Shown in pieces: positions 9,571 to 18,179 of a stretch of 56,868 nucleotides of DNA (its first letter is position 1; the number at the start of each line of letters is the position of its first letter). Origin of the DNA: Bacillota bacterium (GTDB lineage Bacteria; Bacillota; Sulfobacillia; Sulfobacillales; Sulfobacillaceae). A program made the translations under genes and the position numbers. Below the pieces are notes generated by a model. The model was given only the letters and a program-made list of their open reading frames with translations. It had not been told where the DNA came from and did not search any database. The DNA lies in the NCBI GenBank assembly GCA_021821465.1, contig JAKACM010000020.1, forward strand, positions 1 through 56,868. The letters run 5' to 3'.

Positions 9571-10213
9571 GCACAGGAGACGACGACCTAATATGGATCT
9601 GTGTTAGCCGATAATCATAATGGCGATTCAATCCTATGGCAACGTCAAATGGTAAGGTTCCGTACACGGTTTGGTCTACAGAACATCACAGGTTTGTGCC
9701 CTTCGATTGCTTAACGTGATCGGTTTACATTGAGGGTCAGCCGAAAGTGCCGCTACTTGCCATTACCGGAATTTGTCGGGATGGAATATGATGAAGACAA
9801 GTTGGGGCATGGATGAACTGATTGCATATTTTGCGATTGGAGTGTAGCATGATTTTTGTCTTTTTTTCGATCTTTTGGGATGAATCAGCTTCTTAGCCAA
9901 TAACATCGAAAAAATGAGTGATTGACTAAGGAGCAAACCAACACTTTACCATCCTTGTTCTTAGATGAGTTTCGGATGTGCTGAATGTCGTCTAAGGTGA
10001 GAAAGTCAAATGATATCAAAGCGATTTCGTAGAGAATCCGCGGGTCAGCATGAACAGTGCAGGTGTTTAATGAGCTAGCGGTTGGCACGCGATTGCGCTC
10101 GACGGGTACTTCACGCGCTCCATATCCCAGCGCCAACCTCACAAGAATACCGATGAACCCATCTCATGATGATGATTCGAACGCGTTAGTGTTTTTGAGG
10201 CGAGAATACGAGT
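9571..10213. other. Intergenic region (643 bp) between TetR and toxin gene
   Basis: No gene supported. A minus-strand open frame at 9885-10142 and a plus-strand frame at 10057-10329 lack ribosome binding sites and familiar content. I see no clear terminator hairpin for either neighbour. Confidence 0.45.
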
Positions 10214-10621
10214 TTAGATATTTTTGTGAGTGTTGCCGGTCTGGTTACGTTCAGACATTTCGCGGCGAAAAACCTTTAAGCGTTTCGCAGCTATGGCATA
10301 GACTTTATCGTGGTCCCTTGGGCCAATAGCGATAATTTTCATGATGATTTTGGTTTCCTGGCGAGGTCTATAGATCACCCGAAGTCCCAAGTGCTTGGGT
10401 TTGATTTTCGTGAACCCGTGTAGCTCACCATGCAAAGGCTCGCCAATGCCGTTCGGTTTGATGAGGAGACAGTTTTTCGCCCGAGCCAGAATCAAGGCCA
10501 GGACTGTTTCTTGCTGCTCCTTTTTGTATCCGATTAAGTCTTCTACGGCTTGTTTGCTAAAGCGTATCTCGACGTTAAATGGCCCCAGCATGGCGTTCAC
10601 GGTGTCTTCGACGGTTAGCAT
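10214..10621 (-). CDS. RelE/ParE-superfamily toxin
   Basis: A 135-residue toxin candidate, somewhat longer than typical RelE (about 90-100). The core shows the RelE/ParE pattern: NVEIRFSKQAVEDLIGY, then a C-terminal half with LHGFTKIKPKHLGLRVIYR and IIAIGPRDHDKVYAIAAKR, where Arg and the final basic helix are expected to act. The RelE group cleaves mRNA in the ribosome and the ParE group poisons gyrase; I cannot separate the two. Its ATG overlaps the antitoxin stop by one base (TAATG), so it is translationally coupled. Confidence 0.85.
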   Translation of the reverse strand: MLTVEDTVNAMLGPFNVEIRFSKQAVEDLIGYKKEQQETVLALILARAKNCLLIKPNGIGEPLHGELHGFTKIKPKHLGLRVIYRPRQETKIIMKIIAIGPRDHDKVYAIAAKRLKVFRREMSERNQTGNTHKNI

Positions 10622-10989
10622 TACTCTTCCTCAACGACTTCGCTTAAGTGAGCGATCCGGTTCACGTCCAAACCGAGTTCAGAAATGACTTGGGCCAAGG
10701 ATATTTCTGCCTGTTCGTCTTTTCGCTCCAACGCAATCTGGTACATAATCTGGTCGATGGCATCGTCAACAGCTTCTTTATAGCGCAACAATTCCTCGAA
10801 AAATTTCAAATCGGCAATCACGGCGCGGCCATTTTTGTTCCGGGTATTTTGAACGACGAACAATTCATCACTCATTTTGTCCGCGTACAGTTCGAGAATT
10901 TCGGCAAGTTTACTCGTACGGGTTAGGTCCGAGATGTTCAGGACATTATCTTTCACGAATTTCAGGACATCTGAACGTGTTGTTGTCAT
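10621..10989 (-). CDS. Phd/YefM-like antitoxin
   Basis: A 122-residue partner of the downstream RelE/ParE-type toxin. The segment KLAEILELYADKMSDELFVV, then RAVIADLKFFEELLRYKEAV and MYQIALERKDE, is characteristic of Phd/YefM-like antitoxins: an N-terminal DNA-binding part followed by a helix that wraps the toxin. The start at 10989 follows AAAGGTGCCCACC; a longer frame from 11016 has no better site. It would neutralise the toxin and repress the promoter at 11055-11083. Confidence 0.85.
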   Translation of the reverse strand: MTTTRSDVLKFVKDNVLNISDLTRTSKLAEILELYADKMSDELFVVQNTRNKNGRAVIADLKFFEELLRYKEAVDDAIDQIMYQIALERKDEQAEISLAQVISELGLDVNRIAHLSEVVEEE

Positions 10990-11054
10990 GGTGGGCACCT
11001 TTCTTTGTTCCTCCATTTTTCCATAGTATGGGTTAGTTGCGCCGTTCGATACGT

Positions 11055-11083
11055 ATTATCACACAAAAAATGTGTATTGACAA
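11055..11083 (-). promoter_or_regulatory. Toxin-antitoxin promoter with palindromic operator
   Basis: Read on the minus strand, TTGTCA (11083-11078) and GATAAT (11060-11055) are spaced by 17 bases. The spacer contains a perfect inverted repeat, ACACA-N5-TGTGT (11061-11075). A repressor bound there would block RNA polymerase, which is how type II antitoxins autoregulate. The site is about 70 bases upstream of the antitoxin start. Confidence 0.65.
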
Positions 11084-11088
11084 CACAA

Positions 11089-11919
11089 TTAACTCACGTG
11101 TCGTTTCGCGACAAAGGGAACTTGGACGGAGGCAGATACCGGCGTTCGGAAGCGGCAGAGGTATGAGCGAATTTCGGCTGGGGCCCCCTTCAGGAAACGA
11201 AGAAAGCGCCCAATGGCGTCTTTGATCGCCTAGAGGTTGGGGAAATACGTATTGAGGACGACTTTTTCGCGGAGTCACTTCCCCATGCGTGCGACGTTAT
11301 TAAGGTTGGGGGAATAAGGTGGTAAGAACAGGAGATGGAGTTCCGGGTGATCCACTAAAAATGGGGTTATGGCCTTGGCATGGTGGATTGTGGCGGTGTC
11401 GAGGATAAGGTCGATCTGTTTACCGAGGTACCGATTGAGAACCAGCTGGAGAAATTGTTGGCAGGTTTCAGCCGTCGATTCCTCATACTCTTCCACGGTC
11501 CCGGCGCCTGTCGCCAGAGCGACCATGCCTATGCCGCATGGCGGCAGGTTGTTTTGATCTTCTTCGTTCCCCGTAGTGACCAGGACGAAGGCCTGTTGTT
11601 TGGCCGGATCGAACTGGTCTAAGACATCGGTGGGGGGCGTCCCACTAAACCCCTGGCGGTGCACCCAGCCCGACTCATCCGAATCTCATATCGGCCCGTG
11701 TGAGGGGATTGCTGAAGCGCGGCGGTCAGTTCGGGTTCGAGGGCAACGGGGATTTGGACGGCTTACCCGAACTTTTGCCGGGGTAAGGCGTCCGGCCTTC
11801 CTCGGTTCCATGCCTGCACATAGTTACGGACCGTTTCCGCCGCGAGCCCAATAATATCGGCCACCCGTGGCCGGATAACCTTCCCAGACCAACCGAACGG
11901 CCAAGAGGCGAACGCGCAT
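11089..11919 (-). pseudogene. Broken IS630-family transposase
   Basis: Minus-strand translation follows an IS630 transposase in pieces: MRVRLLAVRLVWEGYP at 11919, then after a frameshift RVADIIGLAAETVRNYV (helix-turn-helix), a stop near 11763, and then the DDE domain with DTATIHHAKAITPFLV and LLFLPPYSPNLN (about 11410-11290). A last piece, REKVVLNTYFPNL, ends in a stop but continues as AIKDAIGRFLRFLKG. At least two frameshifts and two stops make it inactive. It lies directly upstream of the toxin-antitoxin promoter, whose -35 begins six bases beyond the remnant. Confidence 0.85.
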
Positions 11920-12176
11920 ATGCCTAGACTCCGTCTTTTTCGAGCTTCCGCAAACTGTGTAGAGAAAATCCATGAGTCGTGATGATCTTGATCACGTAAG
12001 TCCTGCAATTCGGTAGAGAGGGTGAAAAATCTTTTGAGTGAGAGAAATTACGGAAACCTTTTCTTCGATTAATATAGTTTCTGCTGATTCTGAACGGGTT
12101 TGGCCGTTATCCGTTGCTAAGGATTGACCGGGGGGGAGGGTGTAATAATTTTGCTCAGTCTGAAAATACCGACTTG

Positions 12177-12185
12177 TGCTAGAAT
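12177..12185 (+). promoter_or_regulatory. Extended -10 promoter for acyl-CoA synthetase
   Basis: TG-C-TAGAAT at 12177-12185 is an extended -10 element, about 33 bases before the ATG at 12219. No good -35 stands at the right distance, which is usual for extended -10 promoters. Confidence 0.5.
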
Positions 12186-12218
12186 AAGTAAAACAATGAA
12201 CTTTTGAGGAGGATGTTT

Positions 12219-14174
12219 ATGGCATCTTCATTTACCTTAAGTAATGTTCCCCGAATTTTACCGGAGTATATCCCTTCAAATCGCTTACCTATTCGCACTG
12301 AAGACGAATATCCCGCACTTTATCAAAATTCCATTGATGATATTGGAGCGTATTGGGCAAGCGTTGCAGGTGAATTAGAATGGAGTACACCTTGGACTCA
12401 AGCTCTGAAAGGAGAGCTTCCACGTTTCGAATTTTTCAAAGATGGTCGGATCAATGTGAGCGCCAATTGTATTGATAGGCATGCTCTACGCCATCCGAAT
12501 CGGACGGCCTTGACGTGGATTAGCGAAACCGGACAAGAACTGACATGGACATATGAGGAACTTCTCGATCAAACGGCCCGTATGGCCTCTTTCCTTTATC
12601 AGCAGGGTATTCGGGCGGGTGATGTGGTCGGACTCTTTCTGCCAAATCTGTTGGAGACTTTTGCAGCCGTTCATGCCTGTTATCGCATCGGGGCAATCTA
12701 TAATATCATCTTTTCGGGGTTCTCTGCGGAGGCCCTTTACGACCGGTTATCCGATACCCATCCTCGTGTCATCATTACTGCCGACGGCACATACCGCAGA
12801 GGACGTTTAATTCCCTTGAAAGAGACATTGGACAGGATTTTGGATCGGGTACCATCGGTTGAACAGGTTATCGTCGTTCGACGGGCCAACAATAGAGTAG
12901 AGATGAAGCCGCCTAGAGACCGTTTTTGGGATGAGATCTTGGCTGAGGTCAAAACATGTCAAGATCCGGTGCCCATGGAAGCGAATGACCCGGGCTTTAT
13001 CATCTATACCTCAGGAACCACTTCCAAACCTAAGGGAGTGGTGCATAGTGCCGCCGGGTTTTTGGTTGGGGTTTATCATAATGTTAAGATGACTTTGGAC
13101 TTGGGTGAGGAAGATGTCTATTGGTGCACGGCCGATACCGGTTGGTTGACCTTCCCGATTTTTGAGTTGGTCGGGGCCTTGGCGCATGGAGTGAGTGCCA
13201 TTGTTTATGAAGGCGCGATGGATTACCCTACTCCCGCTCATTTTTACCAAATTCTATCTCGGCATCGCGTGAGCAAAATTTTTACTGCCCCCACATGGCT
13301 CAGAATGCTTGCGCGATTCGGAGAATCATTGAGCACCGACTACCCCCTGCCTGATTTGAAGCTTATCGGCTTAGTGGGTGAGCCTCTTGATGCCAGCACC
13401 TGGCAGTGGGTACGGAAGCATGTGGGGTCCGGAAAAGTCGATATCAACAATACTTACGGGCAAACGGAAACGGGCAGTGCTTGGGCGTCCGGAATTGCCG
13501 GGGTGAGCGCAATGAAACCGGGTTCATGCGGTCCCGCATTACCGGGGCACGCATATCAGGTCGTCGATGATGCCGGGAACCCGGTGGAAGTCAATACCCC
13601 GGGTACACTGGTCCTCACCAAGCCGTTTCCGACTCTGGCCCGAAGCCTTTGGAATGATTCGCAGAGATATGTTTCGCAATATTTTACGCACATTCCCGGA
13701 CGCTATGATACCTTTGACACGGCTATTTATGACCCGGACGGGCATGTCTGGGTCTTGGGGCGCATTGATGATGTCATTAATGTGGCAGCTCACCGTCTGT
13801 CTACTATGGAAATGGAAAGTGCTATTTTGGAGCTTCCCGGTGTGGCCGAGTCCGCGGTTATTGGATTCGATGACGGGGTTAAGGGGCAAGTCCCCATTGT
13901 TTTCATCACATTACGCGAGGAGTCTTTGAAACAGGAAAACTGGACAGAGAAAGTTCAGGAACAGCTTACCCGTCAAATTGGTGCTATTGCCCGTCCGAAT
14001 CAAGTTTTTGTGGTGGATGCCATGCCCAAAACTCGTAGCGGAAAAATTGTAAGGCGCCTGCTTAAAGAAATTTTGGGAACAGGGGCAGTAAAGGGTGATG
14101 TGACTGGCATGGAAAACCCCGAGATCGTAGAACTGCTGGTGGATCAACTGAAGTCAAAACCAACGGTAGAATAG
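12219..14174 (+). CDS. AMP-forming acyl-CoA synthetase, Acs/PrpE-like
   Basis: A 651-residue adenylate-forming ligase of the acetyl-CoA synthetase type (full Acs length). Motifs: P-loop YTSGTTSKPKGVVH (about 263-276), NTYGQTETG (411-419), hinge GRIDDVINVAAHRLST, and PKTRSGKIVRRLL with the catalytic lysine. The numbering runs in register with Salmonella Acs, so the acyl pocket can be read: Trp309, Thr311 and Val386 are kept, Val310 is Leu, and Trp414, which limits Acs to acetate, is Gly. Small residues there are known to open the pocket to longer or branched acids. GAGGAGG precedes the ATG. Transcribed alone; it faces the ABC exporter across a terminator. Confidence 0.92.
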   Translation: MASSFTLSNVPRILPEYIPSNRLPIRTEDEYPALYQNSIDDIGAYWASVAGELEWSTPWTQALKGELPRFEFFKDGRINVSANCIDRHALRHPNRTALTWISETGQELTWTYEELLDQTARMASFLYQQGIRAGDVVGLFLPNLLETFAAVHACYRIGAIYNIIFSGFSAEALYDRLSDTHPRVIITADGTYRRGRLIPLKETLDRILDRVPSVEQVIVVRRANNRVEMKPPRDRFWDEILAEVKTCQDPVPMEANDPGFIIYTSGTTSKPKGVVHSAAGFLVGVYHNVKMTLDLGEEDVYWCTADTGWLTFPIFELVGALAHGVSAIVYEGAMDYPTPAHFYQILSRHRVSKIFTAPTWLRMLARFGESLSTDYPLPDLKLIGLVGEPLDASTWQWVRKHVGSGKVDINNTYGQTETGSAWASGIAGVSAMKPGSCGPALPGHAYQVVDDAGNPVEVNTPGTLVLTKPFPTLARSLWNDSQRYVSQYFTHIPGRYDTFDTAIYDPDGHVWVLGRIDDVINVAAHRLSTMEMESAILELPGVAESAVIGFDDGVKGQVPIVFITLREESLKQENWTEKVQEQLTRQIGAIARPNQVFVVDAMPKTRSGKIVRRLLKEILGTGAVKGDVTGMENPEIVELLVDQLKSKPTVE

Positions 14175-14181
14175 TCTTTGC

Positions 14182-14222
14182 CGCCAAAAGGCCTGGGCGT
14201 ATTATTTCCAGGCCTTTTGGCG
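14182..14222. terminator. Bidirectional terminator between convergent genes
   Basis: A perfect 15-bp inverted repeat, CGCCAAAAGGCCTGG (14182-14196) and its complement (14208-14222), with an 11-base loop. AAAA/TTTT tracts inside the stem can serve as the U-tract in both directions. It starts 7 bases after the synthetase stop and abuts the stop of the opposing ABC gene. Confidence 0.75.
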
Positions 14223-16109
14223 TTAACCTATGGGTTTGCCGGCAACGGATGCAAAATCTTCCTGATGAGCATATTGACTGTGGTACAGCTGCCAATAAAG
14301 CCCATGGTGTTTTAACAATTCCTCATGTGTGCCTTGTTCGTGGATGCGCCCTTGGTCCAAGACCAGAATGTGATCAGCATCTTGAATCGTGGAAAGTCGA
14401 TGAGCTATGACGAGACTCGTTCGCCCCTGCATAAGACGGTCCATCGCCAGTTGAATTAGCGCTTCTGTTCTGGTATCCACACTGCTTGTTGCCTCGTCCA
14501 AAATCAAGACAGGAGGATCGGCTAAAATTGCTCGAGCAATCGTTAACAGTTGCTTTTGGCCAGCGGAAATATTCGCGGCTTCTTCATTGAGGACGGTATC
14601 ATAACCCTCGGGCAGCGTCTGCACGAAGTGGTCAACCTGTGCCGTCTTGGCAGCTGATATGATTTCTTCATCTGTTGCCTCCACCTTTCCATAAGCGATA
14701 TTTTCGCGAATCGTTCCGTGAAATAGCCAAGTGTCTTGGAGCACCATGCCCAATAGATGATGCAGTTCATGTCGGGATATCAATCGGGTGTCGACCCCGT
14801 CAATAAAGATGCTCCCCTCGGTAGCATCATAAAAGCGCATTAACAGATTGACGAGAGTGGTCTTACCCGCCCCAGTTTCGCCGACGATAGCCATTGTGCT
14901 TCCGGGTTCAATGTGCAAACTCAGGTCATTGATAACCGGATGATTGGGAGTGTACGCAAAAGAGACATGATCAAACTCAATCAAACCTTGCACTTGCGTA
15001 AAATGATGAGGCTCGGAGACAGGTGTTTCCTCGGGAGCGTCCAACACTTCAAAAACACGCTCTGCGGAGGCTATAGCCGATTGGATTACGTTGGATATGC
15101 TGGACAATTGGGTAATAGGCTGAGAAAATTGTCGGGTATATTGGATAAAGGCCAGAATATCACCGATTGGAATACGGCGCAGGGTGACGAGTATTCCGCC
15201 CACAACGCTCACGAACACGTACCCTAAATTGCCGATTAAGGTCATGATCGGCATGATAATACTCGTGATAAATTGAGCTTTCCACGTGGCTTCATACAGC
15301 CTCTCATTAATCTCGGTGAAACGTTCGATGGCTTCTGCCTCTCTATTGAATGCCTTAACCACCTGATGCCCCGTATACATTTCTTCGATGTGCCCATTCA
15401 GTTCACCCAGTACCGTTTGCCGCCTCGAGAAAAATTTTTGTGATCGCCGCGCGATTATCCGGGTGAAATAAAAACTTAAAGGAACCGTCAAGAGAACGGT
15501 AATGGTCATGATAGGACTAATTAACAGCATCATCACCAAAACACCGACAAACGAAACGATCCCTTGAATAATCTGAGTCAATGACTGCTGCAAGGTACTA
15601 CTGATGTTGTCGAAATCATTGACAAATCGGCTAAGAATGTCTCCATGGGCATGGGTATCAAAATAACTGACAGGCAACTGTGCAAGCTTATGGTCCAGTT
15701 CTTGTCGCAAGTCGTAAACTGACTTTTGCGCTACGTGAGCCATGATATAGCGGGGAAAATAGGTAAAGGCCGAGCTTATGATGTACAAGGCCGCTAAGAT
15801 CACAAGCCAGTGGGAAATGACGGAAAAATCAATATTTCCGGCGCCGTGTACTTGACGCAGGAGACCTTGATAGAGTTGAGTAGTGATTAGGCCCATGATT
15901 CTCGGTGCCAGGATGCCGAATCCCGTCCCCAGAATGGTGCTGACCACCACAAAGGCCAAGGCCCATTTATAGGGTAGGAAATAGCGAAGCAGGCGGCCTG
16001 CAGTGTCCCGAAAGTTTTTGGGTTTTTCGACCGGATTGCCTAATTGACCTCCCCAGCCTCCGCCCATCATGGGCCTGAAAGGGCGCGAGGATTGCGACGT
16101 CTCCTTCAT
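14223..16109 (-). CDS. ABC exporter subunit (BmrD/YheH-like, canonical NBD)
   Basis: A 628-residue half-transporter: a membrane domain (about residues 40-345, six segments) fused to an ATPase. Walker A is GETGAGKTT (410-418), Walker B ends ILDEATS with the catalytic Glu, and the switch histidine is present in AHRLST. The signature is altered to ISAGQ (about 514-518) instead of LSGGQ. The N-terminus carries a Met/Gly/Trp-rich stretch (MMGGGWGGQLG). Its ATG overlaps the stop of the partner gene by one base (TAATG). With that partner it should form a heterodimeric multidrug or lipid exporter. Substrate unknown. Confidence 0.9.
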   Translation of the reverse strand: MKETSQSSRPFRPMMGGGWGGQLGNPVEKPKNFRDTAGRLLRYFLPYKWALAFVVVSTILGTGFGILAPRIMGLITTQLYQGLLRQVHGAGNIDFSVISHWLVILAALYIISSAFTYFPRYIMAHVAQKSVYDLRQELDHKLAQLPVSYFDTHAHGDILSRFVNDFDNISSTLQQSLTQIIQGIVSFVGVLVMMLLISPIMTITVLLTVPLSFYFTRIIARRSQKFFSRRQTVLGELNGHIEEMYTGHQVVKAFNREAEAIERFTEINERLYEATWKAQFITSIIMPIMTLIGNLGYVFVSVVGGILVTLRRIPIGDILAFIQYTRQFSQPITQLSSISNVIQSAIASAERVFEVLDAPEETPVSEPHHFTQVQGLIEFDHVSFAYTPNHPVINDLSLHIEPGSTMAIVGETGAGKTTLVNLLMRFYDATEGSIFIDGVDTRLISRHELHHLLGMVLQDTWLFHGTIRENIAYGKVEATDEEIISAAKTAQVDHFVQTLPEGYDTVLNEEAANISAGQKQLLTIARAILADPPVLILDEATSSVDTRTEALIQLAMDRLMQGRTSLVIAHRLSTIQDADHILVLDQGRIHEQGTHEELLKHHGLYWQLYHSQYAHQEDFASVAGKPIG

Positions 16110-17842
16110 TAACCGACCTCCTTTGCCAGTTGGGTGCGCACGATCTCCCGATACACGTCACACATCTCCATCAGTTCGTCATGGCTGCCCAATCCGGCCA
16201 GATGGCCTTCGTCAAGGACCAGAATATTATCGGCGTCCATTACCGTATGGATTCTCTGGGACACGAGGATAACTGCCGCATTTGCTAGGGTATTTCTCAA
16301 GGCTTCGCGCAAACGGCGATCAGTTTGGTAATCCAGTGCAGAAAAACTGTCGTCGAAAAGGTAAATTTCTGCTGGTTTTACCAGGGCTCGGGCAATGGCC
16401 AGCCGTTGTTTTTGGCCTCCGGACAAATTGCTGCCGTCTTGATTGACCACAAAATCCCATTGCCCCGGCAATTGAGAAATAAACGAAGCAGCTTGGGCAA
16501 CTTGTGCCGCGTTCTTTATCTCTGCAAGTCCTGCATTCGGGTTGCCGAATCGGATATTTTCGGCAATTGTTCCGGAGAAAACGACGGCGCGTTGGGGAAC
16601 GTAAGCCATGCGAGAGCGCACACTCTCTTGGGTAAGATCGCGAATATCGGCCCCATTCAAGAGGATGCGGCCGCCAGTGACATCAAAGAATCGGGGAATC
16701 AGGTTGAGTAGTGTGGTTTTGCCGGAACCCGTGCCACCAATGATCGCGCTTACTTTCCCCGGCTCTACGGCAAAGGACAGGTGGGACAGCGCTGGGCGCT
16801 TGGCACCCGAATATACAAAGGACACGTCGTCAAAAACAAGGGGAGAAGAAGATGCAGAATAAGTTGCAGGGGACAACGCATGTTCTCGGTCTCGGACTTG
16901 AGGTAAGATATCAAAAATTTTGTTGATACGCCTTGCAGAAGCCTGAGCCCGTGGGATCATAAAAAGCATAGCTGAAACCATCATGGTGGAAAACATAATT
17001 TGAGTGATGTATTGGATGAAGGCCATTAATTTCCCAATTTCAAGACCATGGGTTCCCACTTCCTTGCCTCCATACCATAAGATCACGACGGTGGAAAGAT
17101 TGATTATGAGCATGACCAAGGGCAATAACAGCGCCATCAGCGTGTTGACCTTAATCGAGACATCGGTCAGGGTACGGTTGGCATCTTGAAATTTCGCCTC
17201 TTCATGTTGATCGCGCCCCAAGGTGCGGATAATACGAATTCCAGTGAGCGATTCACGGACCACCCGATTTAAAGCATCCACTCGCTCCTGCATCCACTGA
17301 AAAAGCAGAGTGCCTCGTTTGAGAATGGCGTACACCGACAGGGTTAAGAGTGGCAAGATAATCAAAAGAACCGATGAAAGCCGTGCATCGGTGGACATGG
17401 CCATAATAATGCCACCCAGGGCCATGAGAGGGGCCGTAACCATCATGCGCAGCAGCATGTTGACGAATTGTTGCACTTGCATCACGTCGTTGGTGGAGCG
17501 CACAATCAAGGAGGATGTCCCGATCTGATCAAAGTCGTGGGGCATAAAGGATTCTACATGCCGGAATACCTTGTCACGCACTATTCTCCCAAATTCAGCG
17601 GCGGTCTTAGACGCGAAATATCCGGCCGCAACAGAAAACCCTGCTCCCAGAACCGTGATTCCCAGCATGACACCACCCATAACGAAAATATAGTGTATGT
17701 CCGATTTGATCACGCCCAAATCCACGATATCTGCCATAAGTCGAGGGAGATATAAGGTGGCCAAAGATTGCAAAAAGGTCAGGGCAATTACCAAGGAAAC
17801 CGATGGCCAAGAGGGACGTAACACACTCAGTAGTTGTTTCAT
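16109..17842 (-). CDS. ABC exporter subunit (BmrC/YheI-like, degenerate NBD)
   Basis: A 577-residue half-transporter with an N-terminal six-helix membrane domain and a C-terminal ATPase. Walker A is GGTGSGKTT (369-377) and the signature is intact (LSGGQ, 473-477). The catalytic glutamate after Walker B is Asp498 (LFDDSFSALD), and the switch histidine is Gln (VSQRIHT). Those are hallmarks of the degenerate subunit in heterodimeric exporters such as BmrC, LmrC and TM287. Its degenerate Walker site would pair with the altered ISAGQ signature of the partner, so the odd residues cluster in one composite site. First gene of the two-gene operon. Confidence 0.9.
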   Translation of the reverse strand: MKQLLSVLRPSWPSVSLVIALTFLQSLATLYLPRLMADIVDLGVIKSDIHYIFVMGGVMLGITVLGAGFSVAAGYFASKTAAEFGRIVRDKVFRHVESFMPHDFDQIGTSSLIVRSTNDVMQVQQFVNMLLRMMVTAPLMALGGIIMAMSTDARLSSVLLIILPLLTLSVYAILKRGTLLFQWMQERVDALNRVVRESLTGIRIIRTLGRDQHEEAKFQDANRTLTDVSIKVNTLMALLLPLVMLIINLSTVVILWYGGKEVGTHGLEIGKLMAFIQYITQIMFSTMMVSAMLFMIPRAQASARRINKIFDILPQVRDREHALSPATYSASSSPLVFDDVSFVYSGAKRPALSHLSFAVEPGKVSAIIGGTGSGKTTLLNLIPRFFDVTGGRILLNGADIRDLTQESVRSRMAYVPQRAVVFSGTIAENIRFGNPNAGLAEIKNAAQVAQAASFISQLPGQWDFVVNQDGSNLSGGQKQRLAIARALVKPAEIYLFDDSFSALDYQTDRRLREALRNTLANAAVILVSQRIHTVMDADNILVLDEGHLAGLGSHDELMEMCDVYREIVRTQLAKEVG

Positions 17843-18179
17843 AGGATCACTCCGCTGAAATCATATTGCCTTTAGTTTGCCGCGAGAACAACTGAAAGTC
17901 GTTAGTTCCGCCTTTGTTGTTAGTACAAATAAAATAATATCATAAGACCGGGTGGCGCCAATACGTGTGAAAAACCTATTGTCCGCATGAAGAAAGTCTC
18001 AGAGCCTGTCAAAAGACGCGTGGGCAGTTTTGATAGTTTCCTTGTGTCACTTGGACAGGATCGATTCTATCCCCGTTTGACATTTTGCGCTGAGATTAGG
18101 CAGTATGAAGGGGTACTCGAATTTTCTTCAAGATGCGGTTTTCTGTAAACATAACTCCCGGCTGGCACCTTAAAAGTCC
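17843..18179. other. Divergent region between ABC operon and MFS gene
   Basis: Holds the likely promoter of the ABC pair on the minus strand: TTGGCG (17961-17956) and TATTAT (17939-17934) with a 16-base spacer, moderate match. No clear promoter for the MFS gene and no leader peptide (as found upstream of bmrCD in Bacillus) could be defended. Confidence 0.4.

Noticed and set aside
9885-10142. Minus-strand 85-codon frame
   Set aside because: No start signal, content looks random, between two well-supported transcripts.
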